A stretch of 64,000 nucleotides of DNA from an uncultured Granulosicoccaceae bacterium (lineage in GTDB: Bacteria > Pseudomonadota > Gammaproteobacteria > Granulosicoccales > Granulosicoccaceae). Location of the stretch: NCBI GenBank assembly GCA_938006335.1, contig CALLMF010000041.1, positions 43,894-107,893 on the forward strand. The letters run 5' to 3'. Shown in pieces: positions 9,597 through 19,559 of this stretch. The position numbers and the translations under genes were made by a program. The notes under the pieces were generated by a model. The model was not told the DNA's origin. It was given only the letters and a program-made list of their open reading frames with translations, and did not search any database. The stretch's first letter is position 1; each line of letters opens with the position of its first letter.

Positions 9597-10226
9597 TCAA
9601 CGCCCAGGCTTGAGCAGCGCAAGCATCAGGCCCAGCAGTATGAACGCACCGGGGGGGAGGATGGCAAGCACCAGCCCGTGTTCGGCTGCAAAGAGGCTGA
9701 TTCCCGGCAAGGCCTCGGTGTGGCCGGTGAGTTTGTCCAGGCCCGCGAATACCGTACCTTGACCCACGATCTCTCGGACAGCGCCCAAGGCAAGCAGTGC
9801 CAGCGCGAAGCCTGCACCCGTGGCAAGCGCATCGATGGTCGCGCGGTCGGGAGTGTGATGACGCGCGAAGGCTTCGGTCCGCGCCAGAATCAGGCAGTTG
9901 GTCACGATCAACGGCAGAAAGATCCCGAGCGACTCGTGCAGTCGTGGCAGCCAGGCTGCCAGCAGAAGTTCCAGCAAGGTGACCGTGCCCGCAATCACGA
10001 GGATCTGCAAGGGCAGGCGGACCGCTTCCGAAATGTGCTTGCGTAGCAGGGAGACGGCAAGGTTGGCAACCAGCAGGGTGAGCAAGGTGGCAAGCCCCAG
10101 TGCTGCCGCATCTACCACTGAGGTGCTGACTGCCAGCAAGGGGCATAGACCCAGCAATTGCACGAGTGCCGGGTTGCGACGCCACAATCCGTCGACGATC
10201 AATGCGTGAGTATCAATGTCTGTCAC
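9597..10226 (-). CDS. rnfE: Electron transport complex subunit RnfE/RsxE
   Basis: 209 residues with six predicted membrane helices. RnfE is one of the paired integral-membrane subunits (with RnfA) of the Rnf/Rsx ion-pumping ferredoxin:NAD oxidoreductase. The family region ALVQLLGLCPLLAVSTS, holding the conserved Cys of the RnfA/RnfE membrane iron-sulfur site, is present near residue 28. The start overlaps the rnfG stop by 4 bp (ATGA), indicating translational coupling. Confidence 0.94.
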   Translation of the reverse strand: MTDIDTHALIVDGLWRRNPALVQLLGLCPLLAVSTSVVDAAALGLATLLTLLVANLAVSLLRKHISEAVRLPLQILVIAGTVTLLELLLAAWLPRLHESLGIFLPLIVTNCLILARTEAFARHHTPDRATIDALATGAGFALALLALGAVREIVGQGTVFAGLDKLTGHTEALPGISLFAAEHGLVLAILPPGAFILLGLMLALLKPGR

Positions 10227-10843
10227 GGGCGTTCGCGGGGCAGTGAAAACACGGTGGTTGAGTGCTCATCAAACCAGACGAGCGCACGGTACACCGCTCG
10301 CACCACCGCACGCGGCGTGATCGTCGCGCCGGTAAACGCGTCGAATGCGCCGCCACGTGAAGTCAGTGCCCAATCGTCCCTGGGCATCGCCTCAAGCGAC
10401 AAGGTGTCAAAGTCGGTAATCCAGTCCGAGCGGCGCAGCTCGATGTCGTCGCCAAGGCCGGGTGTCTCGCGGTGTGACAACACACGAACACCGCTGACAA
10501 CACCTTCGGCATCGACGCCGATCAGCAGCACGATGTCGCCGTTGTAACCATCAGGAGCGATTACCTGCATGATCGCAGCGGCGGCAACCCCATCGCGCCA
10601 GTAGCGGAAGATGGGTGTGGGCGCATCGTCGGTCAGTTGGTGGATCGTGTCGCCTGGCAAGGCTTTATCCCATTCGCCAGGCGGTAGTACCTCGGCGAGG
10701 CGTTGTTCCCGCAGTTGCGACACGCTCGCATCGATGCGGGGTTGACTGATCCGCTGCATGAGGAGCACTGCGATCACGACAGTGCCTGCAAGCAAGGCCA
10801 GTGCTGCGGCAGCGTGTGTAGCGTTACCGGTACGTGTGCTCAT
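10223..10843 (-). CDS. rnfG: Electron transport complex subunit RnfG/RsxG
   Basis: 206 residues. One N-terminal transmembrane helix (about residues 12-30) is followed by a periplasmic FMN-binding domain. The covalent FMN attachment motif reads FTGATIT, with the acceptor Thr at residue 174, matching the S/T-G-A-T consensus of RnfG and NqrC. It overlaps both rnfD and rnfE by 4 bp. Role: transfers electrons between flavins in the Rnf complex. Confidence 0.95.
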   Translation of the reverse strand: MSTRTGNATHAAAALALLAGTVVIAVLLMQRISQPRIDASVSQLREQRLAEVLPPGEWDKALPGDTIHQLTDDAPTPIFRYWRDGVAAAAIMQVIAPDGYNGDIVLLIGVDAEGVVSGVRVLSHRETPGLGDDIELRRSDWITDFDTLSLEAMPRDDWALTSRGGAFDAFTGATITPRAVVRAVYRALVWFDEHSTTVFSLPRERP

Positions 10844-11832
10844 CGCACACGCGGACGATCAAGGCGATCTATCAGGGGAACCGCCGCGTTCATGATGAGT
10901 ACTGCAAAGGCGAAGCCTTCGGGCCAGCTTCCGAACTGTCTGATAAGAAAGGTCAGCACACCGACACCGGCACCGAACAGCAGGCGCCCTCGTGGAGTCG
11001 CGGCACCACTGACCGGATCGGTTACGATAAAGAAGGCACCGAACAGTGTCGCACCTCCCAACAGGGCAATCCCGATGGGCATCGCCGTGGGCGATATCAA
11101 CGTGGCAAGTCCATGGCATGTGCCGAGGCTGACGAGCAGCGCGACCGGAGCATGCCAGGTGATCACGCGCATCCACAGTAGCCATAGACCCCCGCCGAGC
11201 CAGGCCAGCGCGATCACCACCCATGCCGTGCCGGGTGAGCTGAGCGTGAACACGGTATCGCCTGTGGTGATGCGTGCATGCGCGCGATAGCGATCAAGTG
11301 GGGTTTGTGAGGTCATTGCATCCCAGGTGCCTGCAGGATCACCGAGTGCAACACGAGCAACCGGGTCAGCGGTCATCGGCCAGTCCGTCATCGTGACCGG
11401 GAACGAGACGATCAATACGGCGAAGGCCACCATGGCCGGATTGAAGGGGTTATGACCCAGTCCACCGAACACATGCTTGGCAAGCAGAATGGCAACGCCA
11501 CAGCCGATGATCAATTGCCATGCGGGCAGTCCCGGTGGTACCGACAGGGCCAGCAGCACACCGGTTACTGCTGCACTGCCGTCACCAAGACGCGAGGTGA
11601 CAGGGCGTTTGCGAAGCCACATCACCATCGCTTCAAACAGCAGTGCCGCGATCACCGCAATCGTCAGACCGAGGAGCACTCGCGCATCAATCAGATAGGC
11701 GTACAGCACAATGCCGGGTAGCAAGGCGAGTATCACCTGGCGCATGATCACGGGCGTGGCTCGCCAGGTCGCTCCTGTGGATTGACGCAACAATCCGATG
11801 TCGACTGCGCGACGTGTGTGTTGTTCGCTCAT
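10840..11832 (-). CDS. rnfD: Electron transport complex subunit RnfD/RsxD
   Basis: 330 residues with multiple membrane helices. The conserved cytoplasmic loop GGLGHNPFNPAMV (about residues 123-135) is diagnostic of RnfD/NqrB. The periplasmic flavinylation loop reads DAMTSQTPLD (171-180), so the expected acceptor Thr (about T177) is preceded by SQ rather than the GA of the common SGAT motif. Position and length support RnfD. Both gene ends overlap neighbours by 4 bp (ATGA). Confidence 0.94.
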   Translation of the reverse strand: MSEQHTRRAVDIGLLRQSTGATWRATPVIMRQVILALLPGIVLYAYLIDARVLLGLTIAVIAALLFEAMVMWLRKRPVTSRLGDGSAAVTGVLLALSVPPGLPAWQLIIGCGVAILLAKHVFGGLGHNPFNPAMVAFAVLIVSFPVTMTDWPMTADPVARVALGDPAGTWDAMTSQTPLDRYRAHARITTGDTVFTLSSPGTAWVVIALAWLGGGLWLLWMRVITWHAPVALLVSLGTCHGLATLISPTAMPIGIALLGGATLFGAFFIVTDPVSGAATPRGRLLFGAGVGVLTFLIRQFGSWPEGFAFAVLIMNAAVPLIDRLDRPRVR

Positions 11833-13250
11833 CCGCTGCGCTTGCGTCGAGCGCGCGCTCGCGATAATGCCGACGACACCGCGGTACGTGTCGGCGCTTC
11901 CGTGCCTGGAATCGTACGCTGTTCATCTCGCGCCACGCGTTCACGGTGGCGTTCATGCAAGGCCTCGGCGTGAGTGGCGGCGCGTTCCGTTTCTGCATGC
12001 TCGCGCAGGCGCGACTGCGCGCTACGAAAGTGCGTGGTCAAGTTGATGAACGATGGACAGGCGATGTCGCAACATCCACAGGTGATGCACCGATCAATCC
12101 CTTTGCGCTGCAGGCCTTTGCTGTCCTGGGCTTGTGCCAAGGCAAACAACTGCTGCGGGTACAAGCCCATCGGGCATACGGGCACACAATCACCGCAACG
12201 AATACACGGTAGGACCGGCTCCTCGGGTACAGGTGTTGCGACGGTCAGGGCGTTGCATGTCGTCAGTACCGGTGCCGCAAGATCAGCGAGTTCAAATCCA
12301 CTGAGTGGTCCGCCGACACGTACGCGTTGAGCGCCGACAGGCAGTGCGCCCAGCACGTCCAGAACATGCTGTACCGGTGTGCCCAGGGTGACACGGGCAG
12401 TACACGCCTCATGAGCGTTGACGGTGACAAGGCGCTGCGTGGCAGCGCCCGTGTTCAGTATCTGGGCTACCGCATGTGCCGTTGCCACATTGATACAAGC
12501 GATACCGCGATCGCCTGGACGCTGGTGTGACGGCAAACGCTCGAGGCCCTGCCATTTAAGTACCTGATTGACCAGCAGGCGCTCGGCACCCGAAGGGTAG
12601 GTCGGATGCAGTGCCAGAACGCGTATCTCGCCCGTCGCCTTGCCCTCCTTCAGTGCGTCTTCAAACGACGTGATGGCGTGTGTCTTGTCGGACTCGATGG
12701 CAAGCACGCACTGCTCAGGCTGCAGATACGTGATCAACGCTTTGATGCCTTCGAGTACTGCGCCTGCGTCATGGCATAGCAAGGATTCATCACAGGCAAT
12801 GCCCGGCTCGCATTCGGCGGCATTGATGATCAGGCAACGACAGCGGTCAGCCACGGTACTCAGTTTTCTTGACAGTGAAAAGCCTGCGCCTCCATGGCCA
12901 ACGATGCCAGCCAGATCAAGCGTGGCCGAACTCGCGTCGACAGCAGATTCACGTGTGTGATCAACATCAAGGATCACCGAAGGCGCCGTCATGCCACTCG
13001 GATGTGCCGTCGCATGATCTTCAATGGCGCGCACCACTCCCTTGGCACTGGCTGCCATGCCGGGTGCCAGCAATTGTCCGGCATGGACATGCTCACCTGC
13101 CACGACGCACGCCTGTAACGCACGCCCCTGATGCCCGATCAACGGGAAAACCAAGGTAGCCGGCAGCGCTATGGTCACAGGCGGATGCTGCACGCCTGGC
13201 TTGAAACGCGGTAGATCCATGCCACCGCTGATACGTGGAAGCGTCTCCAT
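11829..13250 (-). CDS. rnfC: Electron transport complex subunit RnfC/RsxC, short form
   Basis: 473 residues when started at the ATG at 13250 (METLPRISGG), one base after the rnfB stop. A longer reading frame exists upstream but runs through rnfB. RnfC carries the NADH/FMN-binding fold (GHGGAGFSLSRKL; INAAECEPGI) and two [4Fe-4S] motifs, CIRCGDCVPVCPMGL and CITCGCCDIACPSF. The C-terminus is short and Arg/Ala-rich and lacks the long Ala/Lys repeat tail seen in E. coli RsxC. It is the peripheral NADH-side subunit of the complex. Confidence 0.95.
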   Translation of the reverse strand: METLPRISGGMDLPRFKPGVQHPPVTIALPATLVFPLIGHQGRALQACVVAGEHVHAGQLLAPGMAASAKGVVRAIEDHATAHPSGMTAPSVILDVDHTRESAVDASSATLDLAGIVGHGGAGFSLSRKLSTVADRCRCLIINAAECEPGIACDESLLCHDAGAVLEGIKALITYLQPEQCVLAIESDKTHAITSFEDALKEGKATGEIRVLALHPTYPSGAERLLVNQVLKWQGLERLPSHQRPGDRGIACINVATAHAVAQILNTGAATQRLVTVNAHEACTARVTLGTPVQHVLDVLGALPVGAQRVRVGGPLSGFELADLAAPVLTTCNALTVATPVPEEPVLPCIRCGDCVPVCPMGLYPQQLFALAQAQDSKGLQRKGIDRCITCGCCDIACPSFINLTTHFRSAQSRLREHAETERAATHAEALHERHRERVARDEQRTIPGTEAPTRTAVSSALSRARARRKRSG

Positions 13251-13251
13251 G

Positions 13252-13800
13252 TCAGCGCGTGCGAGACCAGGCAACGCGTTCAGGTGTCGGCGCAAGGCGT
13301 ACCAGCTCGATGCAATCGACGGGGCAGGGTGGCAGACAAAGCTCACAGCCTGTGCAGTCTGCGGCGACCACCGTGTGCATGAAGCGGTGCGCACCGACGA
13401 TGGCATCGGTCGGGCAGGCGGGCAGGCAGAGTGCACAGCCGATGCAGTTGGCTTCATCGATCAGAGCGACCTGCTCGACCGGGCTCGACATTGTCTTCGC
13501 CTCTTCACCGAGGAGCTCTGCCAGGCGCGTGATCGTGAACTGCCCGCCGGGTGGGCACTGATCGATCGTGGTCTGTCCATCCAGTAGCGCTTCGGCGTAC
13601 GGGCGGCAGCCCGGGTAGCCACACTGAGCGCATTGCGTGCGCGGCAGGCAGTCCTCGATCTGATCGAGCAGTTGTTCTCGCTGCGCATCGGCAGCATCCT
13701 GCGGCACGCGCGAAAACCGATGCAGCGCGAGGCCCAACAGTGCGGTGACCACGATGGTGCCGGCCGCCATCAGCACAATGCTCATCGGCTCGGGTGTCAT
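13252..13800 (-). CDS. rnfB: Electron transport complex subunit RnfB/RsxB
   Basis: 182 residues. An N-terminal membrane anchor is followed by the Rnf-type four-Cys cluster motif (CLPRTQCAQCGYPGCRPYAEA) and two bacterial-ferredoxin motifs, CIGCALCLPACPTDAIVG and CTGCELCLPPCPVDCIEL. RnfB accepts electrons from ferredoxin and passes them into the membrane complex. Start set at the ATG at 13800, whose ATGA overlaps the rnfA stop; a second ATG at 13785 is possible. In enterics the homologous complex also keeps SoxR reduced. Confidence 0.95.
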   Translation of the reverse strand: MTPEPMSIVLMAAGTIVVTALLGLALHRFSRVPQDAADAQREQLLDQIEDCLPRTQCAQCGYPGCRPYAEALLDGQTTIDQCPPGGQFTITRLAELLGEEAKTMSSPVEQVALIDEANCIGCALCLPACPTDAIVGAHRFMHTVVAADCTGCELCLPPCPVDCIELVRLAPTPERVAWSRTR

Positions 13801-14390
13801 CGCGGTGTGATGCCCGTGAGTCCGAGCAAGCCCAGTGACATGATGCCTGCGGTGATCAGCGCCACCGGAGCACCTTGAAAACGCATGGGGATGTCTGCGT
13901 GGTCGAGCCGCTCGCGTAGCGCGGTAAACATCAGGAGAACAAGAGTGAACCCCACGGCGGCGCCAAAGCCTGTAACTGTGGCACCTGCAAGGTCCAACTC
14001 GCGACGTGAGGTCATTAATGCAACCCCTAGCACCGCGCAGTTGGTGGTGATGAGTGGCAGGTACAAGCCGATGATGCCGTGCAGCAGTGGGCTGCGCCGA
14101 CGAATCGCAATCTCGGTGAATTGCACCACCACCGCAATCACCAGTATGAAGGCGATGGTGCGCAAGGCTTGAACGCCGAGTGGGATGAGCACGAAGTGCT
14201 CGATGAGATAACTCAGAAAGGCCGCGGTCGTGAGCACGAAGCTTGTGGCAATGCCGGTGCCGAGCGCGCTGTCGAGCCTGCGTGATACTCCCATGAACGG
14301 GCACAGACCCAGGAACTCGACCAGCACGAAGTTGTTGACGAAGGCTGCGCCAACGAACAACAAGCCGTAGTGGTCCAGCGCCTCATTCAC
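13797..14390 (-). CDS. rnfA: Electron transport complex subunit RnfA/RsxA
   Basis: 197 residues with six predicted membrane helices. The conserved segment NNFVLVEFLGLCPFMGVSR near the N-terminus is diagnostic of RnfA and holds the Cys that ligates the intramembrane cluster shared with RnfE. It is the first rnf gene, 12 bp after the metG stop and overlapping rnfB by 4 bp. With no room for a promoter, it is likely transcribed from upstream of metG. Confidence 0.95.
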   Translation of the reverse strand: MNEALDHYGLLFVGAAFVNNFVLVEFLGLCPFMGVSRRLDSALGTGIATSFVLTTAAFLSYLIEHFVLIPLGVQALRTIAFILVIAVVVQFTEIAIRRRSPLLHGIIGLYLPLITTNCAVLGVALMTSRRELDLAGATVTGFGAAVGFTLVLLMFTALRERLDHADIPMRFQGAPVALITAGIMSLGLLGLTGITPR

Positions 14391-14402
14391 GGCAAAAAAC
14401 CA

Positions 14403-16427
14403 CTACTTCACGCGCATGCCAGGGCGTGCGCCATCGTCCGGAGAGAGAATGAACAGATCCGACCCACCGGGACCCACCGCCAGCACCATGCCACTGGACA
14501 GACCAAAACGCATCTTGCGCGGTTTGAGGTTGGCGACCATCACCGTCTGTCGACCCACGAGATCAGCCGGTGCGTAGGCGGCCTTGATACCGGCAAACAC
14601 GGTGCGGGTCTCGCTACCGATGTCGAGCGTGAGTTCCACCAGCTTGTCCGCGCCTTCGACAGGCTCGGCTGCCACGATCTTCGCGACGCGCAAATCGATC
14701 TTCTGGAAGTCTTCGATGGTGATTTCTTCGGCCAAGGGCTCCACGTCGGCAGCTGAGGCGGCGGCGGGTGCCGCAGGCGCCGGCTGGGACTCACGCGTGG
14801 CTTCCAGCACTTTCTCGATCTGTGCGGGCTCTATGCGCGTCATCATCGGCTTGTAGCGCTCGATGGCGTGATCGGTGAGCGGGGTCTCGAGATCATCCAG
14901 TGACAGGCGGGTGTTCAGGAAGGCCTCGGTCTTGGCGGCGATCTCCGGCAGCACCGGTGCCAGATAGGTCACGATGACGCGGAAGTAGTTGAGCCCCACG
15001 GTGCAGATTTGCTGGACTTCATCGGCGCGCTCGGGGTCCTTGGCGAGTACCCATGGCTCCGCATCGTTGATCCAGGTATTGGCGTGTTCTGCCAGCACCA
15101 TGATTTCTCGCATGGCCTTGCCGAACTCGCGCTTCTCGTAGTAATCCATGATCACGTGACGGGCGCCGATCAGGTGCTCGTAGTCGGCCCGTTGCGCTTC
15201 AGGCCAGGTCTTGGCGAGGCGCCCGTCAAAACGCTTGGTGATAAAGCCCGCGCAACGGCTGGCGATGTTCACGACCTTGCCGACCAGATCCGAATTTACC
15301 CGGGTCACGAAGTCCTCGAGATTCAGGTTCAGGTCGACCACGCTCGAGTTGAGCTTGGCGGCAAAGTAGTAGCGCAGGGGCTCGGCATCGATGTGCTGCA
15401 GCCAGGTGTTCACGGTGATCGAGGTGCCACGCGACTTCGACATCTTCTTGTTGTCGACGGTCAGAAAGCCATGGCAGAACACGCCGTTGGGCGTGCGAAA
15501 GCCTGCGCCGTGCAGCATCGCGGGCCAGAACAGACCGTGGAAGTTGGCGATGTCCTTGCCGATGAAATGATACAGCTCGACGTCGCTGCCCGGTTGCCAG
15601 CTCGCCGCCCAGTCTTCGCCGGTGCGTTCGGCCAGATGGCGGTGCGAGGCCATGTAGCCGATCGGCGCGTCCAGCCACACATAGAAGTACTTGTCTGTTG
15701 TGCCCGGAATCTCGAAGCCGAAGTACGGCGCATTGCGCGAGATATCCCAGTCCTGCAGGCCGTCATCGAGCCACTCGCTGAGCTTGTTGGCGATTTCCGG
15801 TTGCAGGGTGCCGCTGCGGGTCCACTCCTTGAGCATGTCGGTGAAGTTGCCGAGCGCAAAGAAGTACTGCTCGGAATCCCGGGACACAGGCTTTGAGCCG
15901 GATACCTGGCTGATCGGGTCGATCAGGTCCGTCGCATCGTAGGTCGCGCTGCAGTGCTCGCAGTTGTCGCCGTACTGGTCTGGCGTGCCGCAGCTGGGGC
16001 AACCGCCCTTCACGTAGCGATCCGGCAGGAACATGTCGCGCTCCTCGTCATAGAGCTGACTGATGGTGCGCGTGACGATGTGCCCGGCCGCCTTCAGACG
16101 CTCGTAGATGTCGGCAGAGATCTCTCGGTTTTCTTCGGAATGCGTGGTGTGGAAGTTGTCCGGGGAGAGCAGAAAGCCCGCGATGTCCTGCTCGTGCTCG
16201 GTCTTGACGCGCTCTATGAGCGCCTCGGGCGTTGTGCCCTCGGCCTCGGCGCGCAACATGATCGGCGTACCGTGGGCATCGTCGGCCCACACCCACTGGC
16301 ACTGATTGCCGGCCAAGCGCTGGTAGCGGACCCAGATGTCGCACTGGATGTACTCGAGCAGATGCCCGATGTGCAGTGGCCCGTTGGCATAGGGAAGGGC
16401 GCTGGTAACGAGTAGACGGCGACTCAT
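14403..16427 (-). CDS. metG: Methionyl-tRNA synthetase
   Basis: 674 residues, class I synthetase that charges tRNA-Met. Landmarks are the HIGH motif in [17 protein letters not shown] (residues 9-25), a zinc knuckle ([17 protein letters not shown]), the KMSKS loop ([10 protein letters not shown]), and a C-terminal EMAP/Arc1-type tRNA-binding domain beginning near [13 protein letters not shown]. The ATG at 16427 ([16 protein letters not shown]) matches the family start; the reading frame is open further upstream but that part is not conserved. It is divergent from apbC across 100 bp and heads the metG-rnf unit. Confidence 0.97.
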   Translation of the reverse strand: MSRRLLVTSALPYANGPLHIGHLLEYIQCDIWVRYQRLAGNQCQWVWADDAHGTPIMLRAEAEGTTPEALIERVKTEHEQDIAGFLLSPDNFHTTHSEENREISADIYERLKAAGHIVTRTISQLYDEERDMFLPDRYVKGGCPSCGTPDQYGDNCEHCSATYDATDLIDPISQVSGSKPVSRDSEQYFFALGNFTDMLKEWTRSGTLQPEIANKLSEWLDDGLQDWDISRNAPYFGFEIPGTTDKYFYVWLDAPIGYMASHRHLAERTGEDWAASWQPGSDVELYHFIGKDIANFHGLFWPAMLHGAGFRTPNGVFCHGFLTVDNKKMSKSRGTSITVNTWLQHIDAEPLRYYFAAKLNSSVVDLNLNLEDFVTRVNSDLVGKVVNIASRCAGFITKRFDGRLAKTWPEAQRADYEHLIGARHVIMDYYEKREFGKAMREIMVLAEHANTWINDAEPWVLAKDPERADEVQQICTVGLNYFRVIVTYLAPVLPEIAAKTEAFLNTRLSLDDLETPLTDHAIERYKPMMTRIEPAQIEKVLEATRESQPAPAAPAAASAADVEPLAEEITIEDFQKIDLRVAKIVAAEPVEGADKLVELTLDIGSETRTVFAGIKAAYAPADLVGRQTVMVANLKPRKMRFGLSSGMVLAVGPGGSDLFILSPDDGARPGMRVK

Positions 16428-16527
16428 GCCGGGCGGTGTATGCTCGTGGGTTTGGTCGCGCAGTCTACCAGCCGGCCACCCGTTGCCCGCGCTGTCGTCG
16501 GGCGAGTTTTCTGGAGTCGAGCAACCC

Positions 16528-17619
16528 ATGTCCGACCTTTCGCGCGATACCGTCGAGCACGCACTCGCTCAGGTAGTCGATCCCCACCTCGGCCAGGACC
16601 TGGTCACCGCCAAGCTGGTGCAGGACATTGCTGTCGACGGCACCACCGTGCGCGTGTCAATCGAGCTGCCCTATCCGTGCGCGCGCTGGGGGGACGAGTT
16701 TGCGGCCCAGATCAGCCAGACGCTGCAAGGGGCCACCGGCGCCACCGATGTTCAGGTCACTATCGGCCACAAGATCATCGCCCACGTCGTGCAGCAGGGC
16801 GTCAAGCGGCTCGAGACCGTCAAGAACATCATTGCCGTGGCCTCCGGCAAGGGCGGGGTCGGCAAATCCACGACCTCGGTGAACCTGGCGCTGGCGCTGG
16901 CCGCCGAGGGGGCCAGCGTGGGCTTGCTCGACGCCGACATCTATGGCCCCAGCGTGCCGCGCATGATGGGCCTCTCCGGTCAGCCGGAGTCCACCGACGG
17001 CAAGAGCCTCGAGCCGATGGAAAACCACGGCGTGCAGACCATGTCCATCGGCTTCCTGATCGATGAAGAGACGCCGATGATCTGGCGCGGGCCGATGGTG
17101 ACTCAGGCGCTCGAGCAGTTGCTCAATGACACCCGCTGGCGCGATCTGGACTACCTGTTGATCGATCTGCCGCCGGGTACCGGCGACACCCAGCTGACCT
17201 TGTCCCAGAAGGTGCCGTTGGCCGGGGCCATCATCGTCACCACGCCTCAGGACATTGCCCTGCTGGACGCGCGCAAGGGCCTGAAGATGTTCGAGAAGGT
17301 CGATGTGCCGATCCTTGGTATTGTCGAGAACATGTCCACGCACGTGTGCAGCAGCTGCGGCCACGAAGAGCACATCTTTGGCGAGGGCGGTGGTGCTCAC
17401 ATGGCCGATGAATCCGGTGTGGAGCTGCTCGGAGCCCTGCCGCTCGAGCTCTCCATCCGTCGCCAGGCCGACAGTGGACGTCCGACCGTGGTCAGCGACC
17501 CTGACGGGAACGCCGCGGACACCTACCGGTCGATTGCCCGCAAGGCGGCAGCCCAATTGTCGTCGCGCGCCAAGGACTACAGCGCGGCCTTTCCCAAGAT
17601 CGTTATCCAGAACACCTGA
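16528..17619 (+). CDS. apbC: Iron-sulfur cluster carrier ATPase ApbC/Mrp
   Basis: 363 residues. An N-terminal MIP18/DUF59 domain (about 1-85) is followed by a Mrp/NBP35 P-loop ATPase with the deviant Walker [12 protein letters not shown] and a CSSCGH motif that binds the transferable [4Fe-4S] cluster. It loads clusters onto apo-proteins, which fits its place beside the Fe-S-rich Rnf complex. The ATG at 16528 was chosen because the DUF59 fold starts there. dcd follows after 3 bp. Confidence 0.96.
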   Translation: MSDLSRDTVEHALAQVVDPHLGQDLVTAKLVQDIAVDGTTVRVSIELPYPCARWGDEFAAQISQTLQGATGATDVQVTIGHKIIAHVVQQGVKRLETVKNIIAVASGKGGVGKSTTSVNLALALAAEGASVGLLDADIYGPSVPRMMGLSGQPESTDGKSLEPMENHGVQTMSIGFLIDEETPMIWRGPMVTQALEQLLNDTRWRDLDYLLIDLPPGTGDTQLTLSQKVPLAGAIIVTTPQDIALLDARKGLKMFEKVDVPILGIVENMSTHVCSSCGHEEHIFGEGGGAHMADESGVELLGALPLELSIRRQADSGRPTVVSDPDGNAADTYRSIARKAAAQLSSRAKDYSAAFPKIVIQNT

Positions 17620-17622
17620 ACC

Positions 17623-18192
17623 ATGGCTATCAAGTCCGACCGATGGATCCGCGAAATGGCCACGACCGCGGGCATGATCGAACCCTTCGAGCCTGGCCAG
17701 GTGCGCACCGATGCCCATGGCGAGCGCATTGTGTCGTTCGGCACCTCGAGCTACGGCTACGATGTGCGTTGCGCGCCGGAGTTCAAGATCTTCACCAACA
17801 TCAACAGCTCCGTGGTGGATCCAAAGGCCTTCGATGACGCGAGTTTCGTGGATGTGGAGGGCGACACCTGCATCATCCCGCCCAACTCCTTCGCGTTGGC
17901 GCGCACGGTCGAGTACTTTCGCATCCCGCGCAGCGTACTCACTGTGTGTCTTGGCAAGAGTACGTATGCGCGTTGTGGACTCATCGTCAACGTCACGCCG
18001 CTGGAACCCGAGTGGGAGGGGCATGTGACGCTGGAGTTCAGTAACACCACGCCGCTGCCTGCCAAGATCTACGCGAACGAAGGCGTGGCACAGATGTTGT
18101 TTTTCGAGTCCGACGAGGTGTGCGAAACCTCCTACGCTGATCGCGGAGGCAAGTACCAGGGGCAGCAGGGCGTTACCCTTCCACGCACCTGA
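17623..18192 (+). CDS. dcd: dCTP deaminase
   Basis: 189 residues, the standard length for the trimeric dCTP deaminase that converts dCTP to dUTP for thymidylate synthesis. Family sequence includes [17 protein letters not shown] and the catalytic-glutamate strand [11 protein letters not shown]. It starts 3 bp after apbC and is almost certainly co-transcribed with it. The same apbC-dcd pairing next to metG is seen in pseudomonads. Confidence 0.96.
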   Translation: MAIKSDRWIREMATTAGMIEPFEPGQVRTDAHGERIVSFGTSSYGYDVRCAPEFKIFTNINSSVVDPKAFDDASFVDVEGDTCIIPPNSFALARTVEYFRIPRSVLTVCLGKSTYARCGLIVNVTPLEPEWEGHVTLEFSNTTPLPAKIYANEGVAQMLFFESDEVCETSYADRGGKYQGQQGVTLPRT

Positions 18193-18207
18193 TCAGCACA
18201 CGGATTC

Positions 18208-18231
18208 AAGTTTGTCATCAACGACAAACTT
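18208..18231. terminator. Perfect 9-bp inverted repeat after dcd
   Basis: Arms AAGTTTGTC / GACAAACTT with a 6-nt loop, starting 15 bp after the dcd stop and 40 bp before rppH. It may end apbC-dcd transcription or serve as an operator for rppH. The downstream sequence is TGGAAG, not a U-tract, so classical intrinsic termination is unproven. Confidence 0.4.
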
Positions 18232-18270
18232 TGGAAGAATCGGACACACAGATGTTTTGGAGCCAAGGGG

Positions 18271-18753
18271 ATGATCGACAATGATGGATACCGTGCAAAC
18301 GTCGGAATCATCCTCAGCAACCAGCAGCGCAAACTGTTCTGGGCTCGGCGGGTCGGGCAGAACGCATGGCAGTTCCCGCAGGGGGGCATAGACCCCAGCG
18401 AGTCTCCCGAGCAGGCGATGTACCGTGAGCTGCGTGAAGAAACCGGCCTGCTGCCATCCCATGTGGAAGTGCTTGGCAGTACGCGTGAATGGCTGCGCTA
18501 CGACCTTCCCAAGCGCTATGTGCGACGCAATCAAGCGCCCCTGTGTATCGGACAGAAGCAGATCTGGTTCATGCTGCGCATGTGCGGCGAGGAGTCGGAG
18601 GTGGATCTGCTGGCCGGCGACAAGCCGGAGTTTGATCGCTGGCGCTGGATCGAATACTGGAAGCCACCGGCTGAGGTCATTTTTTTCAAGCGCGGCGTGT
18701 ACAAGCGCGCCCTGAAGGAGCTGGAGCCCTACCTGGCCAAGGAAGAGGCCTGA
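18271..18753 (+). CDS. rppH: RNA pyrophosphohydrolase RppH
   Basis: 160 residues, Nudix hydrolase that removes pyrophosphate from the 5' end of mRNAs and so triggers RNase E-dependent decay. The Nudix box begins [20 protein letters not shown] and continues TGL, and the N-terminus [15 protein letters not shown] is characteristic of RppH. Start at the ATG at 18271, preceded by CAAGGGG as a ribosome-binding site. Convergent with the thioredoxin-like gene, 1 bp apart. Confidence 0.96.
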   Translation: MIDNDGYRANVGIILSNQQRKLFWARRVGQNAWQFPQGGIDPSESPEQAMYRELREETGLLPSHVEVLGSTREWLRYDLPKRYVRRNQAPLCIGQKQIWFMLRMCGEESEVDLLAGDKPEFDRWRWIEYWKPPAEVIFFKRGVYKRALKELEPYLAKEEA

Positions 18754-18754
18754 C

Positions 18755-19318
18755 TCAGGCGGTGTGGTCCTCGAGCAATTCCCTGACGCGCTGTTCAAGC
18801 GCGGCACCGTCCACCACACCGACCAGTCGCGCATCGAGCGTGCCGTCCGCTGCAAACAAGAAGCTTGTGGGCGTGCCGGGTACATTGCCAAATGCGTCCA
18901 GGGCGATGCCTTCGATATCGATTGCAACAGGGTGCTGCCACGCGTTTGCTCGCACCATCTCCACGACCGAGTCGGGTCGGTCGTACGGCATGGCTACCGC
19001 CACGAAGTGGTAGCCCTCGCTGCGCAGCTGCTCCCACAGGGCGCTGAGCATCGGCGTCTCTTCCACGCAGCTATGGCAGTCGGTCGCCCAGAAATTGACC
19101 AATACGGGCCCTGACAGCTCCTGCAGCGCCAAACGCTCGCCACTCAGCGTTTGAAACCCCACATGAGGTGCCGGGTCCCCCGGTTGCAGACCGTCGGCTG
19201 ATGCCGCCTCGTCGGTACGGTTGGTGCATGCCGAAAGCAATACGAGGAGCACACACGCGAGGCTTGCAGTGGTGATTGTCCCGGACCGATGAGGTCGGGG
19301 GCGGCTAGGTGCAGGCAT
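18755..19318 (-). CDS. TlpA-like thioredoxin-fold lipoprotein
   Basis: 187 residues. The N-terminus is a lipoprotein signal with lipobox LLSAC (Cys about 31). The mature part has a TlpA/ResA thioredoxin fold with active site WATDCHSC and the cis-Pro region GTPTSF. Such proteins reduce disulfides in the cell envelope, for example in cytochrome c maturation; the partner here is unknown. The ATG at 19318 begins the lipoprotein signal. A 55-residue upstream extension of the frame shows no matching signal and is excluded. Divergent from the beta-barrel gene across 241 bp. Confidence 0.85.
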   Translation of the reverse strand: MPAPSRPRPHRSGTITTASLACVLLVLLSACTNRTDEAASADGLQPGDPAPHVGFQTLSGERLALQELSGPVLVNFWATDCHSCVEETPMLSALWEQLRSEGYHFVAVAMPYDRPDSVVEMVRANAWQHPVAIDIEGIALDAFGNVPGTPTSFLFAADGTLDARLVGVVDGAALEQRVRELLEDHTA

Positions 19319-19559
19319 CAGTGTTCCAACGGCCGGAGCGGGGAATCGAATGATAACCGCGTCAGAAACCTGGTCGACAGGAATGCCTCGCAATGCGTAC
19401 TCGTGAACAAAAACTAAAGGGTCTTGCGGACCCGCCGACATTTTCTGAGCGCCGGATAACAACTGCCCTGCAGTGAGTTGCACGACGCGATGTAAATCTT
19501 GATGTCAGGGTGGCACGCGTCATGCGAGCGATTCGGGCACGACAACTGGAGAAATCTTG

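Noticed and set aside
9571..10185. N-terminal extension of the DUF1841 frame (347 codons in total)
   Set aside because: The added part lies wholly within rnfE in another frame and looks non-coding; DUF1841 starts at 9570.
13300..13457. Longer start for rnfC at 13457
   Set aside because: The extra residues overlap the conserved ferredoxin motifs of rnfB and do not align with RnfC.
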